Positions 37,023-50,299 of a stretch of 64,000 bases of DNA are shown here, in pieces. Source of the DNA: Sporosarcina sp. FSL W8-0480 (GTDB lineage: Bacteria; Bacillota; Bacilli; Bacillales_A; Planococcaceae). Both the position numbers and the translations under genes were made by a program. The number at the start of each line of letters is the position of its first letter. Position 1 is the stretch's first letter. The stretch is from positions 336,001-400,000 of the forward strand of contig NZ_CP150166.1 in the NCBI RefSeq assembly GCF_037963765.1, written 5' to 3'. The notes under the pieces were generated by a model. That model saw only the letters and a program-made list of their open reading frames with translations, searched no databases and was not told the DNA's origin.

Positions 37023-37658
37023 TTAATTATCGCCGCTATCTCCTTGGTCTTCACCAACGAGTTCCGGTTGTGATTCTGCATCCGGAAGATTGTCCTCATC
37101 CGTATCCTCTGAACGAGGTGAAGAGATGACAACAAGTGCGTAATCGTCGTCGTTCATAATTTCAAATTTCGATTTCGCTCGAATATCTCCAACTGAAATT
37201 GTTTCACCGATTTGCAACTCGGCAATATCGACATCAAACGCTTCAGGTATATCTGAAGGTTTTACTTTAATTTTCACTTCATGGTTCGGCTGTTGGAGGA
37301 TGCCGCCTTCCTTTTGACCTACCGATTCACCCACAAGGTTCACCGTTACGTCCACTTCAAGCTCTTCTGTCATATTGATCGCCAAGAAGTCCGCATGACG
37401 GATTTCGCCTTTTAGTGCATCCTCCTGGTAATCGCTTAATACGACATTCAATTGTTGACCATTAACTTCAAGCTTGATGACTCCGTTTCGTCCCGATTCA
37501 CGTAGTGTGCTCATTAAATCACGCTCTTTAACGGCGATCGGGGTAGATTCGGTTTTATATCCATAAACTACCGAAGGGATGTACCCTTCGTTTCTTAATG
37601 CTGATAAAGCAGATCTCGTTTTCGTTTCTCTTGGTTTCGACTGAATTGCTGTACTCAT
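37023..37658 (-). CDS. rplY: 50S ribosomal protein L25 / general stress protein Ctc
   Basis: Binds 5S rRNA in the large subunit under stress. The N-terminal L25 domain (residues 1-95, RSALSALRNEGYIPSVVYG) is followed by a C-terminal TL5-type domain (LEVDVTVNLVGESVGQKEGGILQQ) and an acidic tail (SEDTDEDNLPDAESQPELVGE). The ATG at MSTAIQSKPRE is chosen over an upstream GTG touching the ribosome-binding site. A sigma-B-type promoter precedes it, matching its role in B. subtilis as a stress gene. Confidence 0.93.
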   Translation of the reverse strand: MSTAIQSKPRETKTRSALSALRNEGYIPSVVYGYKTESTPIAVKERDLMSTLRESGRNGVIKLEVNGQQLNVVLSDYQEDALKGEIRHADFLAINMTEELEVDVTVNLVGESVGQKEGGILQQPNHEVKIKVKPSDIPEAFDVDIAELQIGETISVGDIRAKSKFEIMNDDDYALVVISSPRSEDTDEDNLPDAESQPELVGEDQGDSGDN

Positions 37659-37703
37659 TTGCGTAGTCACCTTTCCTTGAAAAAGTTATTCTAACTCTTG
37701 AAA

Positions 37704-37729
37704 TACCCAAAAACAGACGACATGAAACT
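37704..37729 (-). promoter_or_regulatory. Sigma-B promoter of rplY (ctc)
   Basis: GTTTCA (-35) and GGGTAT (-10) with a 14-bp spacer, close to the sigma-B pattern GTTTAA-N14-GGGTAT. It implies a general-stress sigma factor in this organism. Confidence 0.8.
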
Positions 37730-37740
37730 TGCTGACTTGC

Positions 37741-38700
37741 TTATTCAAACAATGTGCTTACAGATTTCTCTTCAAATACACGAATGACCGCTTCGCCCAA
37801 AAGCTTGGCGATTGACAATTGTTTGATTTTCGGAGATTTTTTGCTTTCCGGCAATTCAATTGAATTCGTAATGACCAATTCCTTGATTTGAGAATTGTCG
37901 ATTCTTTCGATGGCAGGACCGGATAGCACCGGATGCGTGCAGCAAGCGTAAACTTCCTTAGCACCACTTTCGATAATCGCGTTCGCTGCGATTGTGATCG
38001 TTCCGGCTGTATCAATGATATCGTCGATAAGGATGGCTGTCTTTCCTTCAACGTTTCCTACTATACTCATCACTTCTGCAACGTTTGGACGTGGACGTCG
38101 TTTGTCAATGATCGCGATTGGTGCTTTCATGCGGTCAGCCATTTTACGTGCACGTGTAACACCGCCATGATCCGGGGAAACGATGACAAGTTCGTTTCCT
38201 TCCAAACCTTTGCTCTTGAAATATTCCGTAAGAATCGGTTCAGCTACAAGATGATCGATTGGGATATCAAAGAAGCCTTGGATTTGTGGCGCGTGTAAGT
38301 CAATTGCGATTACCCGGTCAGCACCCGCTTTTTCAAGCAAGTTCGCTACAAGTTTAGCTGTAATCGGCTCACGTGAACGCGCTTTACGATCTTGGCGTGC
38401 GTAGCCGTAATATGGCATAACAACATTGATTGTACGTGCTGATGCGCGCATCAGTGCATCAATCATGATTAGAAGCTCCATTAAATTATCATTAACAGGA
38501 TTGGAGGTGGACTGGATAACAAAGACATCGCAGCCTCGGATACTTTCTTCAATGTTAATTTGTACTTCTCCGTCGCTGAAACGTTTGACAGAGCACTTAC
38601 CAAGTGGAAGTCCGATTTCGTCCGCCACTTCTTGGGCAAGTGATTCATTTGAGTTAAGTGAAAATATTTTTAACTTTTTATTAGGATAATGATTAGCCAT
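37741..38700 (-). CDS. prs: Ribose-phosphate pyrophosphokinase
   Basis: Makes PRPP from ribose 5-phosphate and ATP, supplying nucleotide, His, Trp and PurR-signal pools. The 319-aa class I enzyme has the [21 protein letters not shown]-terminus, ATP-binding [17 protein letters not shown] and PRPP loop [14 protein letters not shown]. It lies 14 bp after glmU, as in B. subtilis, so it is probably transcribed with it. Confidence 0.97.
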   Translation of the reverse strand: MANHYPNKKLKIFSLNSNESLAQEVADEIGLPLGKCSVKRFSDGEVQINIEESIRGCDVFVIQSTSNPVNDNLMELLIMIDALMRASARTINVVMPYYGYARQDRKARSREPITAKLVANLLEKAGADRVIAIDLHAPQIQGFFDIPIDHLVAEPILTEYFKSKGLEGNELVIVSPDHGGVTRARKMADRMKAPIAIIDKRRPRPNVAEVMSIVGNVEGKTAILIDDIIDTAGTITIAANAIIESGAKEVYACCTHPVLSGPAIERIDNSQIKELVITNSIELPESKKSPKIKQLSIAKLLGEAVIRVFEEKSVSTLFE

Positions 38701-38714
38701 GATGGCCCCCCTGA

Positions 38715-40085
38715 TTAATTAAGATTTAATTTTGTTGCGTATCCTTCTTTATTCTCCTGGCGAGCGCGTCCAATTGCAAGTGAACTTTCTGGGACATCTT
38801 TAGTTATTGTGGATCCAGCGGCTACATAAGCACCTTTTCCAATTTTAACCGGTGCAATTAAGTTCGAATTGCACCCAACAAATGCACCGTCTTCGATTGT
38901 CGTGGTATTTTTATTCTTACCATCATAATTCACAGTGATTGTTCCACAACCGATATTAACTTGTGTACCAACTTCAGCATCTCCGATATAGCTGAGGTGG
39001 GAGACCTTGCTCCCTTCACCTAACCTTGACTTTTTAACTTCGACAAAATTGCCGATTTTTACATTGTCGCTGAGATTGGAATCCGGACGGATATGAGCGA
39101 ACGGGCCTATTGCCGTACTAGAACCAATGTTGCTGTCTCGTATGACTGACGAATGAACGGTTGTCTGATTGCCGATTGTGCTGTTGACAATATGGCTATT
39201 CGGTCCGATTATGCATTTTTCACCGATAACTGTTTGTCCTTCGATAATCGTATTAGGTTGGAGCACCGTATCCCTGCCGATGGTAGTATTCGCACTTATA
39301 TATGTGCTGTTAGGGTCGATAATAGTAACGCCTTCACGCATATGACGTTCGGCAATCCGTTGGCGCATTACCTTTTCAGCCTCCGATAGAACGACTCTGT
39401 CATTGACACCAATCGTTTCGCTGAAATCATTCGTTACATATGCTGAAATCCGAGCATTCTCGGCCCTTAAGATACCAATGACATCCGGCAGATAGTATTC
39501 TCCCTGTGCATTATCGTTTTTCACTTTTTTCAAAGCGTCGAACAATGCACGGTTATCAAAACAGTATGTACCTGTATTGATTTCGGTAACGGATCTTTCT
39601 TCGGTCGAAGCATCCTTGTGCTCGACATTGCGAAGGACATTTCCTTCTGCATCCCGAATGATACGTCCATAGCCAGTCGGGTCTTCAGCGTTGGCAGTGA
39701 GGATAGTTGCTTTGGCATCTGTTTCGGAATGATGAGCAATAAGAGCTTGCATTGTTTCCGATTTGATAAGTGGAGTATCTCCACAAACGACGATGGTTAC
39801 TCCATCCAAATCCCCTAACTGATTTTCCGCCTGCTGAACCGCATGGGCAGTTCCAAGCTGTTCTGTCTGTAAGGCATACTCGCTTTTCCCACCAAGCGTT
39901 TCTTCAACCTTTTCCGCGCCATGGCCTACAATCGTTACGATTTTGTCGGCCCCGATTCCGATTACATGGTCGACAACGTGTTCGACCATCGGTTTTCCAC
40001 AAACCGGGTGCAATACTTTATATAAATCCGATTTCATTCTCGTTCCTTGTCCTGCAGCAAGGACGATGGCATATGTATTCGTCAT
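38715..40085 (-). CDS. glmU: Bifunctional GlmU uridyltransferase / acetyltransferase
   Basis: Makes UDP-GlcNAc for cell wall synthesis. The N-terminal nucleotidyltransferase has [22 protein letters not shown] (residues 7-28), and the C-terminal half is a left-handed beta-helix acetyltransferase with hexapeptide repeats ([29 protein letters not shown]). The ATG at MTNTYAIVL has GGGGG 8 bp upstream; an open frame of nine codons before it is unsupported. Length is 456 aa. Confidence 0.96.
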   Translation of the reverse strand: MTNTYAIVLAAGQGTRMKSDLYKVLHPVCGKPMVEHVVDHVIGIGADKIVTIVGHGAEKVEETLGGKSEYALQTEQLGTAHAVQQAENQLGDLDGVTIVVCGDTPLIKSETMQALIAHHSETDAKATILTANAEDPTGYGRIIRDAEGNVLRNVEHKDASTEERSVTEINTGTYCFDNRALFDALKKVKNDNAQGEYYLPDVIGILRAENARISAYVTNDFSETIGVNDRVVLSEAEKVMRQRIAERHMREGVTIIDPNSTYISANTTIGRDTVLQPNTIIEGQTVIGEKCIIGPNSHIVNSTIGNQTTVHSSVIRDSNIGSSTAIGPFAHIRPDSNLSDNVKIGNFVEVKKSRLGEGSKVSHLSYIGDAEVGTQVNIGCGTITVNYDGKNKNTTTIEDGAFVGCNSNLIAPVKIGKGAYVAAGSTITKDVPESSLAIGRARQENKEGYATKLNLN

Positions 40086-40213
40086 GTGGTCGGCCCCCAT
40101 CCATAATTTCATTATTGACTATAGCTGAAAAACCTATTTATTTCAACCAAATCCCCTTGACAAGCAGGGATTGTTCTTTTAATATTGTTGCTTTACATTT
40201 TAAGGATACCATA

Positions 40214-40256
40214 TGCAAAAAAATGCAGAACAAGATTTGGTCAAATCCAGTTCTGC
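40214..40256 (-). terminator. Intrinsic terminator between spoVG and glmU
   Basis: GCAGAAC...GTTCTGC outer arms with an inner GATTTG/CAAATC pair, followed by TTTTTTT on the minus strand. Confidence 0.85.
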
Positions 40257-40281
40257 TGCTTTTTCTCTTATGAAGTTAAAC

Positions 40282-40566
40282 TTAAGCGCCGGCTTCTTCC
40301 AATACCCCTTTTTCTTCAACCATATGGTAGGCGGATAGAACCGCTTCTTGAACCTTCATTCTTGCCGATGTGTTGATGGGATGCGCCACATCACGAAAAT
40401 CACCTTCGGGAGTCCGCTTGCTTGGCATAGCAACGAATAACCCATCATTTCCTTCAATGACCCGGATATCATGTACGACAAATTCCCCATCCAAGGTAAT
40501 CGAAGCGATAGCTCTCATTCTGCCATCTGTTTCAACCTTTCTTAATCTCACGTCTGTTACTTCCAT
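40282..40566 (-). CDS. spoVG: Septation/regulatory RNA-binding protein SpoVG
   Basis: Small (94 aa) protein affecting septation and cortex formation in sporulating cells and binding nucleic acids. [39 protein letters not shown] and [13 protein letters not shown] are diagnostic. The ATG follows GGAG at 8 bp; an ATG three codons earlier is inside that site. It has a sigma-H promoter, as in B. subtilis. Confidence 0.97.
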   Translation of the reverse strand: MEVTDVRLRKVETDGRMRAIASITLDGEFVVHDIRVIEGNDGLFVAMPSKRTPEGDFRDVAHPINTSARMKVQEAVLSAYHMVEEKGVLEEAGA

Positions 40567-40648
40567 TCTACCCACTCCCCTTTAATAACATCCGGCTTTA
40601 GGCCATAATAGACGCCCTTGGCTCTTGTTTTTACAATGCATAATATCT

Positions 40649-40677
40649 ATATTCTTCAAAAGTCATCATTTTCCTTT
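40649..40677 (-). promoter_or_regulatory. Sigma-H promoter of spoVG
   Basis: AAAGGAAAA (-35) and GAAGAATAT (-10) with an 11-bp spacer match the sigma-H pattern RnAGGAWWW / RnnGAATWW. The transcript leader is about 75 nt. Confidence 0.82.
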
Positions 40678-40723
40678 TTATTTTTGAAAGTTTTTTTAAT
40701 AAACTCAAAATATGCTTAAATCC

Positions 40724-40758
40724 GTTAAAAAACCCGCTCATCTATTGTGAGCGGGTTT
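40724..40758 (-). terminator. Intrinsic terminator after ridA
   Basis: AAACCCGCTCA and TGAGCGGGTTT arms followed by TTTTAA on the minus strand, just after the ridA stop. Confidence 0.9.
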
Positions 40759-40768
40759 ACGTTTTTGA

Positions 40769-41143
40769 TTAATCTGCAAGAGCGATTACTTCTATTTCGA
40801 CAGATGCGTCTTTTGGAAGTCGTGCCACCTCTACTGTTGAACGGGCAGGTGTATGTGAGCCGAAATGTTGTGCATAGACGTCATTCAAAGCAGCGAACTG
40901 ATTCATATCTTTAATGAACACCGTTGCTTTAATAACCTTATCAAGTGATGATCCGGCTTCTTCCAATACAGCCTTCAAGTTCGCAAAAACTTGGTTTGTT
41001 TGCTCTTCAATCGTTCCTTCAAGAAGCAACCCGTCCGGAGTCATCGGTAATTGCCCAGATGTATACACAAACCCGTTTACCTTTACAGCCTGTGCATACG
41101 GTCCAATTGCTTTTGGTGCATTTTCTGTAGCTACATAATTCAT
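40769..41143 (-). CDS. ridA: 2-iminobutanoate/2-iminopropanoate deaminase RidA
   Basis: Removes reactive enamine/imine intermediates made by PLP enzymes. The 124-aa Rid trimer subunit has [21 protein letters not shown] at the N-terminus and the arginine motif in [24 protein letters not shown] near the C-terminus. The ATG overlaps the purR stop by 4 bp. The purR-ridA pair is as in B. subtilis (yabJ). Confidence 0.95.
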   Translation of the reverse strand: MNYVATENAPKAIGPYAQAVKVNGFVYTSGQLPMTPDGLLLEGTIEEQTNQVFANLKAVLEEAGSSLDKVIKATVFIKDMNQFAALNDVYAQHFGSHTPARSTVEVARLPKDASVEIEVIALAD

Positions 41144-41973
41144 CCTTCATTTCCACCCTTCGTAAAATAATTCCCTTCTTCCAGTTCAATCGTCCGATCC
41201 TTTTCGTTCATAGTGCGAAGCTTGACCAATGACAAATAATCATCGACAAGTACTTCCTCGGTATGTTCGGCTTCGACAAGTACAGCAATCCCAGCAAGTA
41301 CACAATCGAATTCTTCCAATAAGTTTTTCATGCCTGCCATTGTTCCCCCGGCCTTCATGAAATCATCGGTGATCAAAACTCTTTGACCGCTTTTCATGCT
41401 TCTTTTCGATAATAACATTGTCTGAATTCTTCGTGTAGAACCAGATACATAGTTAATGCTGACAGTGGATCCCTCAGTCACTTTGCTATCCCTTCGGACA
41501 ATGACGACCGGCACATTCAAATGACGTGCAATCGCATGTGCAATGGAAATACCTTTCGTAGCAACTGTCATGATTACATCGATTTCCATATCCCCGAAAG
41601 CAGATGCAAATACTTTTCCGATACGGTCCATAATTTTCGGATCCCCTAGGAAATCCGTCATATATAAATAACCCCCGGGTAGAAGGCGATCCGATCGACC
41701 AAGACTTTCCTTAATCACCGACATCACTTCCCGGACTTCTGATTCGCTGACACGCGGGATATACTTCACTCCACCCGCAGCGCCTGAAACAGTAACCAGT
41801 TTGCCTGTTCCGTTCTCTTCAAAAGTCTCTTTGACAATTGATAAGTCTTCACTGATGGATGACTTTGCAGCCTGGTAACGCTCGGAAAAGTAAGTCAACG
41901 GGATGAGTGTGTGCGGGTTTTCCAGTAGATGACGAGTCATATCGACAAGCCTTTCGCTCCTTTTCCACTTCAA
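41140..41973 (-). CDS. purR: Purine operon repressor PurR
   Basis: Gram-positive-type PurR: an N-terminal winged helix ([25 protein letters not shown]) and a phosphoribosyltransferase domain with PRPP loop [20 protein letters not shown] blocks its DNA binding. I use a TTG start eight bases after AGGGG, giving MKWKRSER as in relatives; two further TTG codons upstream are too close to the ribosome-binding site. A PurBox-like AAATCCGAATATT (41988-42000, 12 of 13) lies just upstream and could be autoregulatory, though no properly spaced second box is seen. Confidence 0.93.
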   Translation of the reverse strand: MKWKRSERLVDMTRHLLENPHTLIPLTYFSERYQAAKSSISEDLSIVKETFEENGTGKLVTVSGAAGGVKYIPRVSESEVREVMSVIKESLGRSDRLLPGGYLYMTDFLGDPKIMDRIGKVFASAFGDMEIDVIMTVATKGISIAHAIARHLNVPVVIVRRDSKVTEGSTVSINYVSGSTRRIQTMLLSKRSMKSGQRVLITDDFMKAGGTMAGMKNLLEEFDCVLAGIAVLVEAEHTEEVLVDDYLSLVKLRTMNEKDRTIELEEGNYFTKGGNEG

Positions 41974-42029
41974 AAACAACAACCCCTAAATCCGAATATT
42001 TTAATGTACATTACCATAAATGTACGTGT

Positions 42030-42896
42030 TTAATCAAGGATAAAACGTTCGCCCGTCATCCTTACTGCATGAACTTCCCTACAGAAGCCTTTCAGTCCAT
42101 TATATATCCTTGAGACACGAGCTTCTTGTCTTACGAAACCGAACACTGTCGGACCGCTTCCGCTCATTAAAACCGCGTCTGCTCCGAATTGCTCCATTTT
42201 CTTTTTGAGGATGACGACTTGTGGATGTAGCTTCATCGTTACCGGTTCCAGTACATTTCCTAAAGTGCTGCACATTTTATTGTAATCTCCAGATTGCAAT
42301 GCATCCAACATACCTGCTGTATCAGGATGCTCGATGGATGAGAGATCCAAGTTTTTATAAATATCTGCAGTAGAGACGGAAATCGCCGGCTTCGCAAGAA
42401 TCACCCAGCAATTTGGCGGTGCCGGAAGATGCTGTATTTTTTCCCCTCGTCCTTTCGCAAGTGCTGTACCACCATGAACACAGAAAGACACGTCTGAACC
42501 TATTTTGGCTCCTATTTCGGCCAATTCCTCAACACTAAGTTGAAGGTTCCAAAGTCTATTGAGTCCTCGAAGTGTGGCTGCAGCGTCTGAACTTCCGCCC
42601 GCAAGACCAGCAGCCACTGGAATTTTCTTATTTAATGTAATTTCGACCCCTTCACGGATATTAAATTGTTTTCTAAGTAGGTCGGCAGCCTGATAGGCCA
42701 GATTTTTTCGATCGTGAGGCACAAATTGCTCGGACACTTTTATCGTGATTAATCCGTCATGTGCCGGGCGTAGCCATACCTGATCTGCCAAATCGACTGT
42801 CGTCATGATCATTTCGACTTCGTGGAAGCCGTCGTCACGTTTATGTAGGACATCAAGCGTCAGGTTGATTTTTGCTGGTGCCTTTTCATATAACAT
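42030..42896 (-). CDS. ispE: 4-diphosphocytidyl-2-C-methyl-D-erythritol kinase
   Basis: GHMP kinase of the MEP isoprenoid pathway. The N-terminal [24 protein letters not shown] and ATP loop [17 protein letters not shown] are intact, with the C-terminal [12 protein letters not shown] motif. The 288-aa length is normal. It lies between sspF and purR, as in B. subtilis. Confidence 0.96.
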   Translation of the reverse strand: MLYEKAPAKINLTLDVLHKRDDGFHEVEMIMTTVDLADQVWLRPAHDGLITIKVSEQFVPHDRKNLAYQAADLLRKQFNIREGVEITLNKKIPVAAGLAGGSSDAAATLRGLNRLWNLQLSVEELAEIGAKIGSDVSFCVHGGTALAKGRGEKIQHLPAPPNCWVILAKPAISVSTADIYKNLDLSSIEHPDTAGMLDALQSGDYNKMCSTLGNVLEPVTMKLHPQVVILKKKMEQFGADAVLMSGSGPTVFGFVRQEARVSRIYNGLKGFCREVHAVRMTGERFILD

Positions 42897-42931
42897 TAGG
42901 GCCCCTCCTTTCCAGCTTGTCTTTGTTCCCT

Positions 42932-42940
42932 ATTTTACCA
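42932..42940 (-). promoter_or_regulatory. Possible extended -10 promoter of ispE
   Basis: TGGTAAAAT on the minus strand, about 35 bp before ispE, with no convincing -35. The preceding terminator makes a promoter here necessary. Confidence 0.4.
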
Positions 42941-43001
42941 TAGGAAGAAGGTTTGCACCCTGTAATTTCTAGTGAGTTTTGTTTTATTTATGAAAGGGAA
43001 G

Positions 43002-43045
43002 AAAAAAGAGCTGTATGGCGTCAGTAACGACATCCATACAGCTCT
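43002..43045 (-). terminator. Intrinsic terminator after sspF
   Basis: Perfect 12-bp arms AGAGCTGTATGG and CCATACAGCTCT followed by TTTTTTC on the minus strand. Confidence 0.92.
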
Positions 43046-43078
43046 TCTTCTGTCAGTCCTTAGAGTTGAAAGGTAATC

Positions 43079-43264
43079 TTAGCTATTGTTTCTTTTTTCC
43101 GCCATTCCGCGTTCAGCCATTTGAATGGCATGTTTCACCATATTACCGGCATCCCGTGATTTGATTCCTCCCCAACCTTCCCGCTGAACAACATCGTAAA
43201 AGCCTAGCTCTTTCGCAATCTCTTCCTTCAAGTGCTCGGACATTATACTTCGTCTTCTGGCCAT
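43079..43264 (-). CDS. sspF: Alpha/beta-type small acid-soluble spore protein (SspF)
   Basis: A 61-aa DNA-binding spore protein that coats forespore [27 protein letters not shown], then [27 protein letters not shown], follow the SspF variant of the alpha/beta SASP consensus. The ATG has AAGGAGG at 8 bp; the frame extends 14 codons upstream through the promoter. Expression in the forespore is expected. Confidence 0.95.
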   Translation of the reverse strand: MARRRSIMSEHLKEEIAKELGFYDVVQREGWGGIKSRDAGNMVKHAIQMAERGMAEKRNNS

Positions 43265-43294
43265 TAGGTTTTCCTCCTTTTCGACTGACACACC

Positions 43295-43301
43295 TAGTAT
43301 G
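43295..43301 (-). promoter_or_regulatory. Sigma-G -10 element of sspF
   Basis: A perfect CATACTA lies about 31 bp before the sspF start. The -35 is poor (TGTTTT at 17 bp) and falls in the T-run of the veg terminator, so promoter and terminator overlap. Confidence 0.5.
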
Positions 43302-43312
43302 AGCAAGAACCA

Positions 43313-43354
43313 TAAAAAAACACCTATGCGCTCCAGTGGAGGGATGCATAGGTG
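43313..43354 (-). terminator. Intrinsic terminator after veg
   Basis: Arms CACCTATGC and GCATAGGTG, followed by seven T on the minus strand. TTTT on the plus side also allows rightward use. Confidence 0.9.
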
Positions 43355-43396
43355 TTTTAATCTAAAAACAGTAAATAATAACGGTGAAAAATTACT

Positions 43397-43663
43397 CTAC
43401 TTGATGCTAAACGCGGTTGCGTCTCCATCATCCAGAACTGTTATTTCGACAGCTTCTGTCAAAATATCCGCGTAGCTGTAAGATACCCTTTCAAAAGCAT
43501 TTTCGTCCTGGTCCAGTTCTACAACAAAAACTGCCCGATACGTCTCACGCAGGACTCCGGCACGTTCGATTGTTTTCTTACGGCCGCCGTTTGCCCTTAA
43601 ATGCAAACGTTTCCCTAAGTGAGCATCCAATGACTTCTTAATGTCCGCTAATGTTTTTGGCAC
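43397..43663 (-). CDS. veg: Veg protein
   Basis: An 88-aa highly expressed protein of Firmicutes that stimulates biofilm matrix genes in B. subtilis. [41 protein letters not shown] is the family hallmark. GTG start with GAGGTG at 8 bp. It has a strong, near-consensus promoter. In B. subtilis yabG lies between veg and ksgA; it is absent. Confidence 0.95.
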   Translation of the reverse strand: MPKTLADIKKSLDAHLGKRLHLRANGGRKKTIERAGVLRETYRAVFVVELDQDENAFERVSYSYADILTEAVEITVLDDGDATAFSIK

Positions 43664-43687
43664 GTCGCTTACACCTCACTGGATATA

Positions 43688-43716
43688 AGTATAACACTTT
43701 TAAAAAGTTCTGTCAA
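43688..43716 (-). promoter_or_regulatory. Strong sigma-A promoter of veg
   Basis: TTGACA, 17-bp spacer and TATACT, preceded by AT-rich sequence. It is the counterpart of the strong veg promoter of B. subtilis. Confidence 0.88.
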
Positions 43717-43809
43717 TTAAAATGAGAATTTTAACAGTAAGCGCTTATCTTTGTCAATTCTTTTTTCGCTATTTTCCTTATTATCATTGATCGTAACGTC
43801 CCGAATTCG

Positions 43810-45247
<1,438 letters not shown>

Positions 45248-45340
45248 TGTGACCCTCTTTTCGATAAATACAATGAGTTAATTTTACGTCTTGGCGCCAA
45301 AGATGTACAGGCTCTCGAACCTTTACACGTATGAATTCAT

Positions 45341-45372
45341 AAAAAAACCGTGGGACTGGTTCAGCCCCACGG
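45341..45372 (-). terminator. Intrinsic terminator after rpfB
   Basis: CCGTGGG and CCCACGG arms followed by seven T on the minus strand. Confidence 0.9.
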
Positions 45373-45387
45373 ATAATAACAAAAAAA

Positions 45388-46623
45388 TTAGTCTATAACT
45401 TTAACCTTCACCTGACGGCGGCCAAACTTATTAGCTGCTGACTTTGTCGGCATATGAAGATCAATCTTCTTACCTTTTATAGCCCCGCCAGTATCCCCAG
45501 CAATCGCATATCCGTATCCTTCCACCCAAACCTTCGAACCAAGTGGAATGACATCCGGATCGACGGCAATAACTTTTAGATTCGGATTGGAACGTAAATC
45601 GATGCCTGTTGCCGTTTTACCTGTACAACCATTGCAGTGTGCTGTATATGCTGTTGCAGTAACGTAAAACTCTTTGCCCCCGGACGGTGCGGATGTCCCA
45701 CGGGAGACCACAGCTTTCGATTTTTTAGTAGATGCAGATGCACTTGCCACTACTACTTTAGATCCGACCGCTACAATTTTCTTTTGCGGTTCCTGAATGA
45801 CTCTTTCGCTTAATAACGTACGAGAAACTTCCTTGCCATTCTCTTTAATAACTTCAAACTTGCGCTCTACTGACCCCTTTTTGCCTTCTTGAACGACTTT
45901 TTCACGTCCCTTTAGCAATTTGGCGTCACTTTTCGTTACAACCGCAAAATTTGTTGGTTCTTCCACTACATCGGTGACCTTTTCTACTCGCACGACTTCG
46001 ACAACGGAATCCGGCTTGACCAAATCGTCCATCTTCCCATTTATTTTGTCATGTTCATTCAGTTGAATGTTCTCTCTCTTTAAAAAGTCAGCGACCGTAG
46101 TCGAAGTTGACCATAACGGCATCTCTTTTCCGCCATCGATAAGCGTCAACTGAAACGCTTTTTGAACCTTGATGATTCGATCTTCTTCAAGATTCGAGTT
46201 TTGACTTGGTGTGACGATGTCATGTTCCTGAAGTTGGACGTTAGCAGAGGATAGGATGTTTCCAACATTCATATCTGTCGTCCAAACTTTTTTTGTTTCC
46301 CCGTCTAATTGAATCAAAACTTGTTTTGCCTGTTCCCACCTAACCGATAACCCTTCCTCGATTGGTGTATTCACTGAGGGTATTACTAAATCATGTTCGG
46401 CAACTTCAATATTTTCGTTAGAAAGAAGTTGCCCAACTGTATGTGCAGATGTTTTAATTTCGATTTTCTCACCGTTCACTTGTAGTGTGACCGATTTTTT
46501 CGTTCCCGTATAGAGAACAAGGGAAATAACCGCCACAAATAGGACAAATGCAAATGCAGTTATCATTATTTGTCGGTTCCTCAATGATGGGAAGAACAGA
46601 TTTTTCATGGTGCTTTTTGGCAT
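45388..46623 (-). CDS. yabE: Cell-wall-binding hydrolase-like protein YabE (DUF348-G5-3D)
   Basis: Extracytoplasmic protein of the resuscitation-promoting-factor/stationary-phase-survival type. An N-terminal membrane segment (about 19-38) precedes three DUF348 repeats (e.g. VTLQVNGEKIEIKTSAHTVGQLL). A G5 domain (about 215-290) and a C-terminal 3D domain (YTAHCNGCTGKTATGIDLR ... GSKVWVEGYGYAIAGDTGGAIKG) with its three conserved Asp residues follow. ATG with GGAGGAG at 7 bp. It probably cleaves peptidoglycan as a lytic enzyme. Confidence 0.92.
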   Translation of the reverse strand: MPKSTMKNLFFPSLRNRQIMITAFAFVLFVAVISLVLYTGTKKSVTLQVNGEKIEIKTSAHTVGQLLSNENIEVAEHDLVIPSVNTPIEEGLSVRWEQAKQVLIQLDGETKKVWTTDMNVGNILSSANVQLQEHDIVTPSQNSNLEEDRIIKVQKAFQLTLIDGGKEMPLWSTSTTVADFLKRENIQLNEHDKINGKMDDLVKPDSVVEVVRVEKVTDVVEEPTNFAVVTKSDAKLLKGREKVVQEGKKGSVERKFEVIKENGKEVSRTLLSERVIQEPQKKIVAVGSKVVVASASASTKKSKAVVSRGTSAPSGGKEFYVTATAYTAHCNGCTGKTATGIDLRSNPNLKVIAVDPDVIPLGSKVWVEGYGYAIAGDTGGAIKGKKIDLHMPTKSAANKFGRRQVKVKVID

Positions 46624-46652
46624 GAAAAAACTCCTCCTTTATTACTCGGCTG

Positions 46653-46681
46653 ATTATAAAGGTTCCAAATACATGTGTCAA
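46653..46681 (-). promoter_or_regulatory. Consensus sigma-A promoter of yabE
   Basis: TTGACA, 17-bp spacer and TATAAT, a perfect match, about 30 bp before the start codon. This is one of the strongest promoters in the window for a cell-wall enzyme gene. Confidence 0.85.
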
Positions 46682-46753
46682 CCCATTGGGATTTTATTTT
46701 CACCCAAGTCGAGAGGGGAATCCTCATGGCAAGTCGTTAGACTACACAGTTTC

Positions 46754-47524
46754 TCACTCTGAAATCCTAAAGATTTTCATGGCATTTTCAGTCGTCCTTT
46801 TCGCCACTTCTTCAACCGACAATCCCTTAAGGTGAGCGATCTCTTCAGCTACCAATGTGACCAATGCAGGTTCATTTCTTTTCCCACGGTATGGGTGAGG
46901 GGTAAGGTAAGGCGCATCCGTTTCAATCAATAAATGATCTAATGAAATTTCCGTTGCAACTTGCTTCGGCATTTTCGCATTTTTGAAAGTGACAGGACCG
47001 CCGAGGGATATCAAAAAATTCATATCGATACATTCTTTTGCCGTTTCCACACTTCCACCGTAACAATGCATGATTCCACCGGTTATCCTTGCATCTTCCT
47101 CTTTTAAAATACGGACAACGTCCCCTGTAGCGTCCCGATTATGGATGATGATGGGAAGATTGACTTTTTGAGCCAGACGGATTTGCTTTCTGAACAGCTC
47201 CTGCTGAATGTCCTTTGGCGATTTATCCCAATAATAATCCAAGCCCGTCTCTCCAATGCCAACAACTTTCGGATGAGCAGCAAGGGTTTCAATCCATTTC
47301 AAGTCTTCATCTGTACAATCAATAGCATCAACTGGATGCCAACCAACTACTGCATAGATGAACGGATAGTTTTCCGCTAACTCCATCGCCTTTTCAATGG
47401 TAATTCGGTCAAAGCCGACGACGACCATCTTTTTTACATTTGCTTCAAGCGCCCGTTCAATGACCTCCTTGACGTCTTCTTCATACTGATTTGCATTTAA
47501 ATGGACATGTGTATCAATATACAT
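46754..47524 (-). CDS. tatD: TatD-family metal-dependent DNase
   Basis: TIM-barrel amidohydrolase-type nuclease. Metal-binding HVHL at residues 6-9, GETGLDYYW, the NRDATGDVV loop and the C-terminal IETDAPYLTPHPYRGKRNEP segment are all present; 256 aa. Homologues degrade DNA or process nucleic acids in quality control. It is located between metG and yabE, as in B. subtilis (yabD). Confidence 0.94.
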   Translation of the reverse strand: MYIDTHVHLNANQYEEDVKEVIERALEANVKKMVVVGFDRITIEKAMELAENYPFIYAVVGWHPVDAIDCTDEDLKWIETLAAHPKVVGIGETGLDYYWDKSPKDIQQELFRKQIRLAQKVNLPIIIHNRDATGDVVRILKEEDARITGGIMHCYGGSVETAKECIDMNFLISLGGPVTFKNAKMPKQVATEISLDHLLIETDAPYLTPHPYRGKRNEPALVTLVAEEIAHLKGLSVEEVAKRTTENAMKIFRISE

Positions 47525-47604
47525 AGCATTTTTCTCCTCACAAAATTCATTTTATTTCAATAGTTCATTACTTTTGTTACGGGCTGATAACAAAACTATT
47601 AAAA

Positions 47605-47636
47605 GATAAAGACGGCGCCTCTGTAGAAACGCCGTC
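47605..47636 (-). terminator. Intrinsic terminator after metG
   Basis: GACGGCG and CGCCGTC arms with a 12-nt loop; the following T-tract is short and interrupted (TTTATC). Confidence 0.7.
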
Positions 47637-47643
47637 CCCCTTT

Positions 47644-49872
<2,229 letters not shown>

Positions 49873-49901
49873 TTGACGTAAAATGGAAGAATTGGTATGA
49901 T
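49873..49901 (+). promoter_or_regulatory. Sigma-A promoter of abrB
   Basis: TTGACG, 17-bp spacer and TATGAT, about 65 bp before the start codon. Confidence 0.75.
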
Positions 49902-49928
49902 ATTTATAGACGAGAAATATGTTGCAAT

Positions 49929-49950
49929 ATGACAAAAAATATGTCGTCAA
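49929..49950 (+). promoter_or_regulatory. Candidate Spo0A operator in the abrB leader
   Basis: ATGACAAAAAATATGTCGTC contains two Spo0A-box-like cores, TGTCG on the plus strand and TTTGTCA on the minus strand, downstream of the promoter. B. subtilis abrB is repressed by Spo0A-P at this position. The match to TGTCGAA is partial. Confidence 0.4.
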
Positions 49951-49965
49951 GGAGGAAATCTTGTC

Positions 49966-50241
49966 ATGAAATCTACAGGTATTGTAAGAAAAGTTGACGA
50001 GTTAGGTCGTGTCGTAATTCCTATTGAACTCCGTCGTACACTTGGAATTGAGCAAAAAGATTCATTGGAGATTTACGTCGATGACGACAGAATTATCTTG
50101 AAGAAATATATGCCGAGTATGACATGTTCAATTACTGGTACAGTATCTGATGATAACTTAAGTCTATTTGACGGCAAGCTTGTCTTAAGCCCAGAAGGTG
50201 CAAAACAGCTTCTTAAAGAGATAGAAGATAAGTTAGATTAA
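49966..50241 (+). CDS. abrB: Transition-state regulator AbrB
   Basis: Represses stationary-phase genes during exponential growth. The 91-aa protein has the N-terminal swapped-hairpin AbrB domain MKSTGIVRKVDELGRVVIPIELRRTLGIEQKDSLEIYVD and a C-terminal oligomerisation region. ATG follows AAGGAGG. It is the only backbone protein-coding gene on the plus strand here, convergent with rsmI. Confidence 0.95.
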   Translation: MKSTGIVRKVDELGRVVIPIELRRTLGIEQKDSLEIYVDDDRIILKKYMPSMTCSITGTVSDDNLSLFDGKLVLSPEGAKQLLKEIEDKLD

Positions 50242-50265
50242 TATTATACTAACAATAGTAATTTT

Positions 50266-50299
50266 AATCCAGAACCCTTATTGAGTTCTGGATTTTTGT
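50266..50299 (+). terminator. Intrinsic terminator after abrB
   Basis: TCCAGAAC and GTTCTGGA arms followed by TTTTTGTT on the plus strand; it reaches the convergent rsmI stop. Confidence 0.88.

Noticed and set aside
41988..42052. Paired PurBoxes before purR
   Set aside because: One good half (AAATCCGAATATT) is present, but the second candidate (GTTCGC) is too far away and lies in ispE. Mentioned only under purR.
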